Positions 11,189 to 21,050 of a DNA stretch of 64,000 bases are shown in pieces. The stretch is from Phaeosaccion multiseriatum (lineage: Eukaryota > Ochrophyta, other classes), in assembly GCA_965112735.1 (NCBI GenBank), contig OZ218963.1:2666001-2730000 (forward strand). The letters run 5' to 3'. A program made the translations under genes and the position numbers. Within the stretch, counting starts at the first letter, position 1. Each line of letters opens with the position of its first letter. The notes beneath the pieces were generated by a model that made no database searches, was not told the origin of the DNA, and was given only the letters and a program-made list of their open reading frames with translations.

Positions 11189-11456
11189 TTGGGTGTATGC
11201 GTGGGAAATTTATTTTGGATTTGGAGTCGGTTTTTACCGGGGGGGTGCACAGCAGGCGTAAACTCAAATGAGAGCCAGATTTGAATGCTGCGGAGGGTCA
11301 CCCACCACAGACTCTGATTTATTTATATATCTTAAACAGGTAGGCTTCATATATTTTTTTCAGGTACTTCGCCTTGCCCCCCGTCCTGGATTTGTCACGG
11401 CGGTGCTCCTTCTCCTCTGGTGCCGTGGGCTGACCGTGTCATGGAGCAGCAAGGCA

Positions 11457-12578
11457 ATGCAAACGACGGCGTTGACGGTAACCCTGCCCCCCCCCTGTCC
11501 CCATCTTGCCGACCCGCAGCACGCGCCAATGACGAAGTTTGGTTTCAATGAGTTCGAGGCGTTGACGGACGCTTTCCTAGAAGTGGATGTGCATACTAAG
11601 AAGCATGGTGTAGACGTCTATACTAATCAAGGAGGCGGGGTGGAAAAGAACGTGGAGGCGCAGCTGCAGGAATCGGGGAACGCTGTGATGGTTGCGTACA
11701 GCACGGAGGGTGATGGGCCACAGAAGAGCAGCCGCAAGAAACGGTACACCGACTTTTACACGTCGGGTATAAAGGCGACAAAGGCATTGGACGATGCCGT
11801 GAAGGCTGAGGCGGCGAAGGACCGCGGTAGTTATTGTTACTTCCAGGGTGACCACGACGGCACGAACCCGGAGTGGTACGACGTTTTGGACCCGGATGCG
11901 AACCTAGGTCACATTCCCCAGGGGGCGGGAGTGTCCGCCGCTAAAGGTGACTGGTACAAGCAGTTGACGGGCTGGGAAATGAACGAGAACACGGGTGTAC
12001 CTCATCTCTTCCTAACCCAAAACCTACCACTCGACTACATAGCCAAGTGGAGACGGTTGTACGAGAGACAGGTGAAGGAGGATGCCCGTGTCCAGGCAAA
12101 CAAGGACGCGGCCACGAAGGCAGGGGCAGAAAAGACATGAAACGACGCGGTGGCTGAGGCAGCAGCGAACACCGGCAAGACGAAGGTGCCGGATGAGGGG
12201 ACGCCTGCCTCGAAGCGCAGCAAACCGCACTTGACACCTACGTCTGCGCCGATTACTGATGCATTTCAGATATATTCCCAGACCAAGGCCAAAGCCGACG
12301 AGGTCAGGGCCGAGGAGAAGATGCGCGAGCGGGAAATGGAGAGGGCGTCCATCGAGGCGCAGGCGGCATCGGCCAGGGCTACTGCCGAGGTGCAGACGGC
12401 GGCGGCTGAGCGTATGCAGGGTGCCCGCTTGGAGGTTATTTCTTCAGTCGGGGGCGTTTTGGGCCGCATGGGCGAGACGTGGTTGAAGGCCCAGGATAAG
12501 AAACTGGAAATTCAAAAAATGGAGGCGGAAACCAAGCTCCTTGAAGCTCGGGCGGCTGCTCGCAACAGCAAAGACTGA
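11457..12578 (+). pseudogene. Uncharacterised gene with in-frame TGA
   Basis: One reading frame runs from ATG 11457 to 12578, interrupted by a single TGA at 12138-12140 (K-T-stop-N-D-A-V). Composition and frame continue unchanged across it. The first part has a charged region (K-K-R-Y-T-D-F-Y) and W-Y-D-V-L-D-P-D; the last 110 residues are Ala/Glu/Lys-rich and strongly coiled-coil, ending like the C-termini of DNA-binding partner proteins of transposons. A competing start at ATG 11441 in another frame runs through a C9 tract near 11483, so a slip there could also join the frames. I do not recognise the family. It could be an accessory ORF of the adjacent recombinase element, or a host gene whose TGA is a point mutation or assembly error. 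Confidence 0.5.
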
Positions 12579-13128
12579 CGTCGACGAGATGGGACAGTGC
12601 CAGTGCGATTGGGTGTTGGAGAGGACGGAAGTGGGGCAGCAGGGCCTGGGGTCCTGGGGGAGCTGCGAGTGCAATGCTGGCTGAAGCGAAGCGGGAGGGA
12701 TGGTTGGGGGCGTGGCGGGGATAGGAAGGAGTACATTTACGTCCGAACGCCGGCTCATCCAAACCCCTTAGTGTAGTAGGTACGAATACTACTCTTATCT
12801 TTTTGCTTTAATATATAAAGTTCTCTGTAGTCCGTATGTCTAATAGTACCGTGATGTGGGGCACCTGCCCCACGAAATTATGGTTTTGGATATTTTATGG
12901 GCCACAAATGCTCGTTTTTCAAGTTTTTTATCCAATATTTTTTGGTTGTGGGGCATTCTCCCCCCCCTCCCCACATGGATTTTTATTCATTCACAGCATC
13001 AGCATATTTGCACAGGGCAGCTATGTAAGAGGAGCAGCGGCTGCGCGGACGATACCCGGCTGTAACAGCTGATGCCAGTGGTGGGAGGGGCATCTCCCAC
13101 GTGAATTTGTAGGAGAACAGAGCATACC
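12579..13128. other. Intergenic before the recombinase gene
   Basis: AT-richer than its surroundings, with runs such as TTTTTTGG and C8. Contains the inverted repeat at 12856-12873. No ORF is credible. Confidence 0.4.
12856..12873. repeat. Short hairpin GTGGGGC-ACCT-GCCCCAC
   Basis: A perfect 7-bp inverted repeat with a 4-base loop, upstream of the recombinase gene. A near-identical hairpin lies downstream at 16359-16377. The pair may mark the ends or subterminal sites of a recombinase-borne element. Confidence 0.55.
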
Positions 13129-15768
13129 ATGGCTGACGTCGCTGTTGCTACGGTTCCGGAAGCACCAGCAGCAGAGGGGGAAGAAGCACCGCTTACTGCA
13201 GAGCAGCAGCAGATTCAGAACCTCCGAAACAACACCATCGCCCCACGCTCGAGAAGTGGATATGCATGCGCCTCCACCATGCTGATCCGATACCTCTTCC
13301 GCAAGCACCCGGAGCTTCTGGACCCTGACTTCAGGACAGCATTTGCTCCACCGGAAGGGGAAGAGGAGGAAGACGGGGAAGATGGGGAAGAGGAGGAAGC
13401 ACAGAGGAGAGCAGCAGCAGCCGCAGCAGCCGCCGCACCTGGCGGAGCGGGTGGTGCCACTGCAGCGGCACAGCAGACGCCGGCTGAGGTGTCGAGAGCA
13501 GCGAAAGCCCAAGCAAAGGCCAAGAAGAAGGCTGAGGCGCAGTGGACGAAGCGGGTGAAGGCACACTTGATCCAAGCACCTCGGGCGCCGCACCCTTTGC
13601 TGTTCCATCTGCTGACAGCCGACGCGTTCTTCGGGTGGCTGCTTGAAGTCAAGAAGGGGCCGAAGGGCTTATCCAAGGCCGGTGCACAGTCGAAACGCTC
13701 TGCACTCTTCAATCTGTACAGAGACTACCATCAGGAGGAACAGCACCGCAAATTGCAAAGCGACCTTGCGACGCTCACCAAGGGGCTGAAGAGGACGATC
13801 GCAGGAGAGAAGCAGGAGGGAAATGTCGAAGTCAGAGAAGGGAAGGCTCCCATGCCGTTCGCTCTCTACCGCGCTCTTGCCAAAGGTAAATTCCCAGCTG
13901 TGTGGAGTCAGTGGACAGTGGAAACTAGTGGAGTGGGTGGAGACAAGTGGCTGATGCATTGAATGCCCCCTACTCACTTCCTAGCCCTGACGCCGTCTTT
14001 GGTTGCCACTGTTTCCTTCGCTTGTGTACATCGCAGCAATGCTGAGCTCGGCAGTCTGTGAGAACGGGCACAGACAGGGCGCCTTTGGCCACCCCTTCCT
14101 CGTTCTCTCCTGGAATCTGATGTGCCGCGCCACCAACTGTGTGGAGATTTGTCTCGATCATCTCGAGTGGAAGGGGGACGCGCTCTGCGTCTATTTTGGG
14201 AAGCAAAAGGGCGATCAGCTGGGAGAGAAGGCCCGACATCCTCGCCACGTCTACGCGAATCCAATCATGCCGGAGATCTGCCCCGTCCTCGCGCTTGGTG
14301 TTTACCTCCTGAGCTTTGGTTTTGAGAAGAACGCGCTGTTCGCTGGCAACAATCAGTACGATAGGTATTGCGGCTTCCTCAGACGTACGGCGGCGGCGAA
14401 CTCGTCCATTTTGGAAGGCATGGGGCTGACTCCAGAGGACCTCGGCACTCATTCTGGGCGCAAGGGCGCTGCCTCGCACGTCACAAGCGGCTCGTCCGCT
14501 GCTCCCAACCCAATAGCTGTGCAACTTCGAATGGGATGGTCTCTTCCCGGCGTGCAGGGCATCTACGTCAACCCCATCAATGCAGCAGATCAGTATGTGG
14601 GCCGGGCTGCCTCCGGCGCGAACATCTCAGCGAAGGAGTTTGCATTGCTTCCTCCCTTTTTTCAGCGCCTCAAGGTGGACGGCACAGCGAAGGAGGGCAT
14701 TGAAGACGTGCTCGCGGGAGCCATTGTGAGCTGCTTCAGGGACGTGCCGCTGAGATTGAGGAAGGTGGCTGAATTCTGTCTTGCCAGTGTGGTGTACCAC
14801 GCCGGCTTTCTGCGCAGCACTCTTCAGGAGAATCACCCTCTTTTCACGACACAGCTCTTCCGAGATCAAAGGTTGCTGGCGGACCTTTCAGAGCATGTCG
14901 TGCTGAAGTATCCGGACGAGACGGACGAGATTTCTGCAACCGGGATTCCTCCCCACGTCGTGCAGCTGAGGCAATTCCAAGTCGTGGCGGACAGCGTGGC
15001 CTCTCTAGGCGGCAAGCTTGAGGTGTTGGGCCAGACGATCAAGGTCGACTTGGAGACGCTGATCCGTGACGTTCTGGAGGAGAATGCACAGGCCTCTGGC
15101 ACTGTCACCAGTCTGGGTGTGAGCAGGGCCCTGCAGACGACCCTCGACGCAGCCTTTTCTAAGAGTGGGCTCAGCGACCTTCTCGCGGCTCACCAGGCAG
15201 GCACTCTGGGCCTTGGTGAGGGTTCGAGCAGCGCCCCGCCCTCTTCTTCTTCTTGTGCAGGTGCAGATCAGCCACCTCTATCTCTACAACGGCCGGTGGC
15301 ATACCCTTCCCGAGCACTTTGAGGTCCCTAGCTTCACTGTGCGCGCTGCTTGGGATGCTTGGATGACAGGCACTCCTCGCCTTCGAGAATTCACGACAGC
15401 AGACGTGCAGGGGAGGGCGGAGAAGCGAAGGATGTCAAAATTTTGCTGTTTGATGGGTGCGATTGAATCCGCGGCGAAAGAAAAGGGGCTCTGGAAGGAC
15501 AAGCCGACGCTTGAAGAAGCGCGAAGCATGTTTGACGCAGTCAAAGACGCCTTTGACATCAAGTCTCGTTCTGATTCTCACAAGCGCCGCTTCAATCAGC
15601 TGGTGTGGACCACCGTGTATAATTTATGGAGCGCGCAGCAGGCGGACGCGAAAAAACGGGCGAAGCGGGCGAGGGCGAAGGAAAGTGGCACTGGTGCAGA
15701 CGAGTCGAAGGAGGGGGATGGAGGTGATAGCGGTGCAGAGGACGACGAGGAGGGAGGTGGCAGCAGCA

Positions 15769-15799
<31 letters not shown>

Positions 15800-16184
15800 A
15801 ACAGGAGGAGGCGGAGCCGGAGGAGGACGAGGAGGAAGGGGTGGGGGAAGGGGGGCCCAAAAAAAACAGCGTACTGGTACTGGTACTGCTTCTGATGCTG
15901 CTTCTGCTGCTGCCTCTGATGCGGCCGCTGCGGCCGCTACTGCCGCTGCTGCCGCGTCAGCAGCGCCGTCGTTGGGCGGCTTGAGAGAGGGAGACATGGC
16001 CTTCACATGCTCGTATGGCTGTACTAAGCCCTCGCAAGTCAAGCTGTTCCTCTGCCCATCCGAAAGAGCGTGTGGAAACCTCGTGCACCACATGTGCACC
16101 GTCGAGTTTTGCGACAGCAAGGGTTTTGCGGAAGGCGATTTTGACTACTACTGTAAGCCATGCATGATTGAGGACGGACACTAA
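13129..16184 (+). CDS. Crypton-type tyrosine recombinase (three exons)
   Basis: Proposed exons 13129-13885, 14037-15118 and 15261-16184 (920 residues). ATG 13129 sits in ACCATGG. Joining exons 1 and 2 restores A-L-A-K-A-M-L-S-S-A and runs smoothly into F-L-V-L-S-W-N-L-M-C-R. The catalytic domain has Arg283 (M-C-R-A-T-N), a Lys in G-K-Q-K-G-D, H391-S-G-R394, a Trp in place of the second His (M-G-W), and a candidate Tyr429 (G-I-Y-V) followed by the family motif D-Q-Y-V-G-R and L-P-P-F-F. Exon 3 starts with a GCR1_C-like block (L-Y-L-Y-N-G-R...P-E-H-F-E-V-P...W-D-A-W), typical of Cryptons. It then has Ala/Gly tracts and a C-terminal Cys/His cluster with C-K-P-C at the end, probably zinc-binding. 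This enzyme would cut and rejoin DNA for element movement. The exon 2-3 join is less certain than the first. Confidence 0.75.
13886..14036 (+). other. Intron 1 of the recombinase gene (151 bp)
   Basis: Donor GTAAAT after AAAG at 13885; acceptor ...ACATCGCAG at 14036. It removes a TGA that ends the first ORF and restores a continuous recombinase protein. Confidence 0.75.
15119..15260 (+). other. Intron 2 of the recombinase gene (142 bp, donor tentative)
   Basis: The acceptor is strong: a long pyrimidine tract followed by TTGTGCAG ending at 15260. Only a donor with intron length 1 modulo 3 keeps the frame; GTGAGC at 15119 fits with phase 0. The better-looking donor GTGAGG at 15216 would not restore the frame of exon 3, so a frameshift is the alternative explanation. 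Confidence 0.45.
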
Positions 16185-16785
16185 GTGTGTCTGTAAATAT
16201 GAATACCATTGTTATCGTGGTAATACCATTAAATCGTCATATCATAGCGTAGTATATTTTGGAGGAGGAGGGGAGAGATACAAAAAAAAGGAGGGGGGGG
16301 GGGAGGGGCGCTACTGGTCCATATTGGGTACTGTACTAAAAATACCCACTTTCACCGAGTGGGGCATCTCGCCCCACCAAAACCGGTCATCAATAGATAT
16401 ATATAACCCTAACCCTAAGTATGTCATATTTCACGGACGTCAGCTTTTTGACTATTTGAAATAAAGGGATACGAGCATGACGAAAAGGCCTAAAAGATGG
16501 GGGTGTTTCGGTGCTGCCTGTAGGCGACGGAGGTCTCCCCAGAGGCGCACGCGCCCCCACCCACACCGTTGGGTGCCTTTACGTAAGCATGGTGAAGGTC
16601 GTTGGAATTTGACCGGCCGTTTGGCCAAGATCTGCGAATTTCCGCGCATGTGTTTGCCGACGCGAGCATTGCCAATTTCAAACACAGACGGGCGTTGGGG
16701 TGGGGGAGGGCCAGGGAGGGGGTGCTCCAGGGGCCAGGACTATCGGCTGCCGTCGGCAGGCTGTGGCTCAGGCCAGTTGTAGGTC
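16185..16785. other. Intergenic with hairpin and two telomere-like units
   Basis: No gene supported. Holds G-rich runs at 16261-16310, the hairpin at 16359-16377, and CCCTAACCCTAA at about 16407-16418, too short to be an interstitial telomere array. Confidence 0.4.
16359..16377. repeat. Short hairpin GTGGGGC-ATCTC-GCCCCAC
   Basis: Same 7-bp arms as 12856-12873 with a different loop, placed downstream of the recombinase gene about 3.5 kb away. Confidence 0.55.
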
Positions 16786-17547
16786 ATGGCGCGCGACGTT
16801 GTCCATGACTGCTGCGGCTCTAAGATGCAAAAGCACAGAGTGGGTTGCCGTGAGCACCCCCCCTCGAACGACCAACAGGGGGGAGGCGGCAGCAGCTCTG
16901 CTGGCGGGGACGGGGCAGTGGCACAGGCTGCTGGTGGGCAGGCGGCGGCACCAGCTCCCAAGAAGGCAGGCGCGGCAGAGAGGCGGCGGCGGCAAACAGA
17001 GGAGGAGCAGTGGCAGGTCGACCCGGACTGCCCCATAGTGCTGGTCATGGAGAAGGCCTTTAAAGGTGTTACGACAGACGAGAGCGCACAGGCGTCGGCA
17101 GAGAGCATTGCTAATGGCCTGGGCCAAGCCCTCAGAGCTTCTCGGATGGATGGCCGTCCGGGAAACGTCCTCAGGACCATGTTAGACGACGAGCACTACG
17201 CGGTGAGTGAAGGGAAAGTGCCCACGCTGGCGAGGATTGTGAAGTTCCGCTGGCGCAAAGCCACGGGGCTGCCACTGCGGCGAGAGTATAACGTGCGGTG
17301 GGCGGTGGCGGACGGCGGCACTTTCCAGACCTGGGAATGGGCTGAATGGTTGCTGGAGCGGGAACACGCCAAGGCCATAGAGGCGTTCGAGAACGCCCTT
17401 CCGCACACTGCCCTTGATCCAGGAGTGAATCTCAAAAGAGGGCATAGGTCTAAACGGGAAAGCACGATCCGTCTGCGGCAACATGAGAAGTGGGGCAGCG
17501 GTCTGGCGCACGAGACGCAATTCTATCGCTCGCATCTCGGCTTCTGA
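16786..17547 (+). CDS. ORF fused to an E-family chromodomain
   Basis: ATG 16786 opens a 253-residue ORF. Residues 1-139 are unrecognised: a short Cys/His-rich start, a Gly/Ser/Ala linker with A-E-R-R-R-R, then a helical segment (V-M-E-K-A-F-K-G). Residues 140-253 are nearly identical to the C-terminus of E pol: the chromodomain (A-R-I-V-K-F-R-W-R-K...Y-N-V-R-W...W-E-W-A-E-W-L) and a basic tail ending S-H-L-G-F. The switch occurs exactly at GTGAGTG (17203), a sequence that would serve as a splice donor. It may be a captured chromodomain, an element-internal recombination product, or a solo E 3' end fused by chance. Function unknown. Confidence 0.5.
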   Translation: MARDVVHDCCGSKMQKHRVGCREHPPSNDQQGGGGSSSAGGDGAVAQAAGGQAAAPAPKKAGAAERRRRQTEEEQWQVDPDCPIVLVMEKAFKGVTTDESAQASAESIANGLGQALRASRMDGRPGNVLRTMLDDEHYAVSEGKVPTLARIVKFRWRKATGLPLRREYNVRWAVADGGTFQTWEWAEWLLEREHAKAIEAFENALPHTALDPGVNLKRGHRSKRESTIRLRQHEKWGSGLAHETQFYRSHLGF

Positions 17548-17548
17548 G

Positions 17549-18187
17549 TGTTAGAAGTCGTGCTTTTGCTAGACTGGTACCTACCCTCTGAATTCAGACC
17601 GGGAGGTACCAGTCTATCAAAGCACGACTTCTAACAAGCCCATTGCTAGAAGTCGAACCCCCCCCCCCCCACCGCACATAGTGGAGAGAAGTAACTCGCA
17701 GTCTGGGAATCAGACTAATGGGTGCCAGCCGGTACCAGTTTTCGCCGAAAAACACGCTTTTTTCACAAGCTACAGCCAGGGTTCGAACTCGCAATGGCCT
17801 TGTTAGAAGTCGTGCTTTTGCTAGACTGGTACCTCCCGGTCTGAATATATCCTGAACCTGAATATATTATATTATATTCAGACCGGGAGGTACCAGTCTA
17901 GCAAAAGCACGACTTCTAACAAGGCCATTGCGAGTTCGAACCCTGGCTGTAGCTTGTGAAAAAAGCGTGTTTTTCGGCGAAAACTGGTACCGGCTGGCAC
18001 CCATTAGTCTGATTCCCAGACTGCGAGTTACTTCTCTCCACTATGTGCGGTGGGGGGGGGGGGGTTCGACTTCTAGCAATGGGCTTGTTAGAAGTCGTGC
18101 TTTTGCTAGACTGGTACCTACCCTCTGAATATTTTTATTATAATTCAGAGGGTAGGTACCAGTCTAGCAAAAGCACGACTTCTAACA
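17549..18187 (+). mobile_element. H1 hairpin composite (639 bp) with TSD TGAG
   Basis: Three H1 palindromes separated by two copies of an arm of about 170 bp in opposite orientation, so the whole element is a large inverted repeat with hairpins at both ends and centre. Ends are TGTTAGAAGTCGTG and its complement. The flanking TGAG duplication is proven by comparison with the uninterrupted E2 sequence at 59914-59924. The arm carries GTTCGAA near one end and a G/C homopolymer near the other. Confidence 0.85.
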
Positions 18188-18228
18188 TGAGGGAGCTGGC
18201 GGAAGAGGCGGGGGCGTAGTGAGGGGGA

Positions 18229-18422
18229 TGTTAGAAGTGGCCTAGTTGGGGTCCCTTGGGGACCCAATCAGTAGTGTAACGGCCGGAAAACGGGCCAACG
18301 AGACGGTACATCAGTAATAAAGAAAGGAAGCGCAGCCTGCGTGTGGGCTGGCTTCCGGGTGCTTGCTTCAGCTTCTGCTCTGCTCTAGCTTGGCTTTGAG
18401 GCTAGCTGTCGGTAGTTTCGAC
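18229..18422 (+). repeat. E5 3' LTR
   Basis: Starts TGTTAGAAGTGGCC directly after the polypurine tract and carries CTTCCGGGT internally. The final bases read GAC-C instead of GACA, so the extreme end is mutated or recombined. Confidence 0.85.
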
Positions 18423-18901
18423 CAAGACTATGTATAGGTAGGCATCTCAAAGAGCTACACGAAGAGCTATAGCGCTCCTCCCAGCCAGCGTCATTTTCCT
18501 GCAAATGCGCAAAAACCGTTTTGGGCCGGAAATCCGGCGATTTGGGCGATTTTTGATTTTTACGCAAACGGAGTGTTAAAAAATGAATGAAAGAGAATCA
18601 ATCTCAGTTCTCAATGTGGTTATTACTGTGACATTTCATTTATTTTAATTAATTGAATAAGGCTAGCTTAAATAAGGTGTTAAATAAGGCGGGCTAAATA
18701 AGCAGAACCAGGCGGGGCTTAATTAAGGCCTAAAGGTTCTGACATAAGCTCAAATTTAAAATTAAGCCCTATTTTGGCCTAATAATTCGTTTTCGTTTTT
18801 GTGATCCTGGGATTAGCAATGAATGTAAACCCCTCTTTCCGCCCCTTTCTACATCCTATCGGTCTTTATTGAGCCTCTCTATCCCCTTTCGGCATCGTGG
18901 C
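18423..18901. other. AT-rich intergenic region before the sulfotransferase
   Basis: Repeated TAAATAAGG-like words at 18650-18710 and AT-rich tracts. Likely the promoter-proximal region of the gene at 18902. No ORF supported. Confidence 0.4.
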
Positions 18902-20113
18902 ATGGCGTTGTCCTTCACTTTGGCGTATATTATCTTACTGCTGCAAGCAGTGAAGCACTTCGCGACTCCATTACCTCATGGTGCTAGTAGGCGGAGGGTA
19001 GAGGAAGGCGAAGGAACAGCACAATTGGGGGACGAGAAGAAGCGAGAGGGGGAAGAGGGTGAAGTAGAGAGAGTCTGCGCTGACCTTGGACTGCCCGCTT
19101 GCCGCCCACCTTCCACCGGCTCTATCTTTGTTACTAGGGAAGACCCGCGCGGCCCTTTGCACTATCTTCATATTCCAAAGACAGGATCATCTTTTGAGGG
19201 CTTGTTAATTGAGTATGGGTGTAATACAGAAACGATGGCGGTGATTGATGGCGGGAAGATGAATCACGTTGAACCTATTTCGCGTCTTGGCAACGTCGTG
19301 CACAAAACCGGAAAGCCATGGTATTTCTTCTGCTCTGTGGATCTATTTTCCGACATGGGTCGACGGCCAGACGACTACATCAAACTTCCAACCGGGGTGC
19401 GGTTGGGGCACAATGGGCTGACCCCAGAACTGACAGTAGCTGCCGCAAGCAACACGATAAGCCTTGTGACAATGCTGCGTGACCCGCTGGACAGAATTGT
19501 GTCCGGGTTTTTCCACAATTTTCACGACTGCGGGCCTATGCAGCGAGAGTTCGGCATCAATGAGCACGCATCCGTCTATGATGCCGATTTTGGCATAGAG
19601 AAAGTATTCCCAACTGATATTCGCCCAGGGCACGCCAGTAATAGGACGGGTGCTTCACTGGAGCTGTTGATTCAAGAGTATGCACAGTGTGTGGACGGTC
19701 TCCCCATCATGATGATGGTGCCTGAAGTGCTACGCAGCCCTTTCCATCGGCCTTCTGAGGAAGAAATCGACATGGCTGTGCAAATGATTGAGGACAACAC
19801 TTTCGCGTACATTGGGTTCACTAATCGGTGGGAAGAGAGTATGTGTCTCTTTCGGAGGAAGTTTCCCGCCATTTACTCGGCTCGCATCTTCCACAACTCA
19901 AGGCCAGGGTTCGCCTCGAAGAAGGGAAGTAACAACGCTGCGTTGGCGGGCAGCGAGGATGAGAGGAGGGGGGATAACGACAGAAGCCCTGCGGTCATGA
20001 GAATGAAAGCACGTGAAATTCTTGCAGTGAAGGGCTTCTCAGCGGCCGAGCAGCGGGTGTATGATGCAGCACTGGCGGTCTTTGACCAAGCAGTTGCCCC
20101 ATGTACACAATAA
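18902..20113 (+). CDS. Membrane-anchored PAPS-dependent sulfotransferase
   Basis: 403 residues from ATG 18902, chosen because a hydrophobic signal anchor follows at once (M-A-L-S-F-T-L-A-Y-I-I-L-L-L); upstream in-frame TTG is unlikely. The PAPS 5'-phosphate loop is I91-P-K-T-G-S-S97 and the 3'-phosphate motif L192-R-D-P-L-D-R-I-V-S201-G, both typical of the type II Golgi sulfotransferase family (Sulfotransfer_2). It should transfer sulfate to a glycan acceptor in the Golgi; the acceptor cannot be read from sequence. Single exon. Together with 9263-11188 it points to sulfated polysaccharide synthesis in this organism. Confidence 0.85.
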   Translation: MALSFTLAYIILLLQAVKHFATPLPHGASRRRVEEGEGTAQLGDEKKREGEEGEVERVCADLGLPACRPPSTGSIFVTREDPRGPLHYLHIPKTGSSFEGLLIEYGCNTETMAVIDGGKMNHVEPISRLGNVVHKTGKPWYFFCSVDLFSDMGRRPDDYIKLPTGVRLGHNGLTPELTVAAASNTISLVTMLRDPLDRIVSGFFHNFHDCGPMQREFGINEHASVYDADFGIEKVFPTDIRPGHASNRTGASLELLIQEYAQCVDGLPIMMMVPEVLRSPFHRPSEEEIDMAVQMIEDNTFAYIGFTNRWEESMCLFRRKFPAIYSARIFHNSRPGFASKKGSNNAALAGSEDERRGDNDRSPAVMRMKAREILAVKGFSAAEQRVYDAALAVFDQAVAPCTQ

Positions 20114-20227
20114 GCCCCACATGGGATGAGGATGCATGAAGTGAATGGCGGCGAGTAAGGAGGCGGGCATCGTAACTCATTAATGCAATACTAGGTTCAG
20201 GATAATTTGACGTTATCTGAGCCTAGC

Positions 20228-20413
20228 TGTTGCGATATCTCCTCTACGATGACAGGGACAAGCTAGAGTAGTGTCAACTCGTGTATTAATAATACCTACT
20301 GAGAGATGCGTTCAAGGAAGTGATGGCCGTGGCCATACATGAATATCGATATCCACATCGATATTGTACGTCGATATAGTGCTCAGTCACAAATGGCGAT
20401 ACTTATCACAACA
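20228..20413 (-). repeat. copia-1 3' LTR (186 bp)
   Basis: Near-identical to 23815-24000. Contains the self-complementary ATCGATATCCACATCGATAT stretch. Flanked outside by CTAGC. Confidence 0.9.
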
Positions 20414-20550
20414 CCCTCCTATGACTGAATCACTATCTCTCTTGATAGCTGACACTCTACCACAAACACAATGAGGAAACACCTGACTTGCCCTAAAACC
20501 CCCCCGAGACAAAGTCCTGAAAACCTCATACTAAAACTACTGAACTAAAA

Positions 20551-21050
20551 CTAGTCCCCCCCTTTCCTGTTTCCCTTCTTGAGCATCTGCCCCGCCAGAC
20601 CGCTGTGTACCTGAGGTGCCAATGCCTTGGTCATGATGTCCCCAAGCTGATCCTTTGTGCTGATGTACTGAAACCGAACGTGTCCCTTATCCACGTGGTA
20701 CTGCAGGAAATGATAACGAATGTCGATGTGACGTACGCGCTTGGTGCCCGCGTTGCCATTTGCCATCTGAATGCACCCTTGATTGTCCTCGTGCAAAATC
20801 GACTCCGTCATGTTGGCTCCTGGAAACAGAAACTCCAGAATCCCTCTGTGAAACAGTAACTCCTTCACTGCTTCCGCTTGCGGCCATGTACTCACTCTCC
20901 ATAGAGCACTGTGCTATGACCTTAAATAGTGTTGCCTTGTGAGCAATCACTCCCCCGCCGAATGTCACGACGTATCCCCCTGAGTTCCTGCGCCTGTCGA
21001 CCTTGGTCCTGCTTCCACGTTGACCTCTACTGTACAGATCTCGCTCGCAC
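20551..21050 (-). pseudogene. copia-1 RNase H remnant
   Basis: Copia-type RNase H: D-R-R-R-N-S-G-G-Y-V (near 20998), then S-M-E-S-E-Y-M-A-A, a frameshift near 20890, then E-A-V-K-E-L-L, H-E-D-N-Q-G-C-I-Q-M-A-N, R-H-I-D-I-R-Y-H-F-L and T-K-A-L at the end. Upstream RT sequence is absent. Non-functional. Confidence 0.8.

Larger units (their letters stand above)
17203..18422 (+). mobile_element. E5: 3' end of an E element (chromodomain tail, PPT, LTR)
   Basis: Homology to E starts at GTGAGTG 17203 and continues through the pol stop, the purine-rich 3' leader ending AGTGAGGGGGA, and an LTR. It is interrupted at 17549-18187 by a hairpin composite flanked by TGAG. The 5' truncation is unusual for an LTR element and suggests recombination. 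Confidence 0.75.

Noticed and set aside
62-12140. Genetic code with TGA as a sense codon
   Set aside because: TGA ends E pol, E gag and other intact ORFs, so the internal TGAs are better explained as lesions.
15216-15260. A 45-bp intron using the good donor GTGAGG at 15216
   Set aside because: Its length is a multiple of three and would not move the frame from exon 2 into the GCR1_C-like frame, which is needed.
16405-16418. Telomere repeat AACCCTAACCCTAA
   Set aside because: Only two units; no array and no subtelomeric signs around it.
16477-16782. 101-codon Arg-rich ORF upstream of the chromodomain ORF
   Set aside because: Composition and overlapping open frames on both strands point to GC-rich non-coding sequence; no recognisable motif.
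17760-17795. tRNA gene suggested by GGTTCGAAC-like B box in hairpin arms
   Set aside because: No T-stem, anticodon arm or acceptor stem could be folded around it; the word is nearly palindromic and also reads on the other strand.
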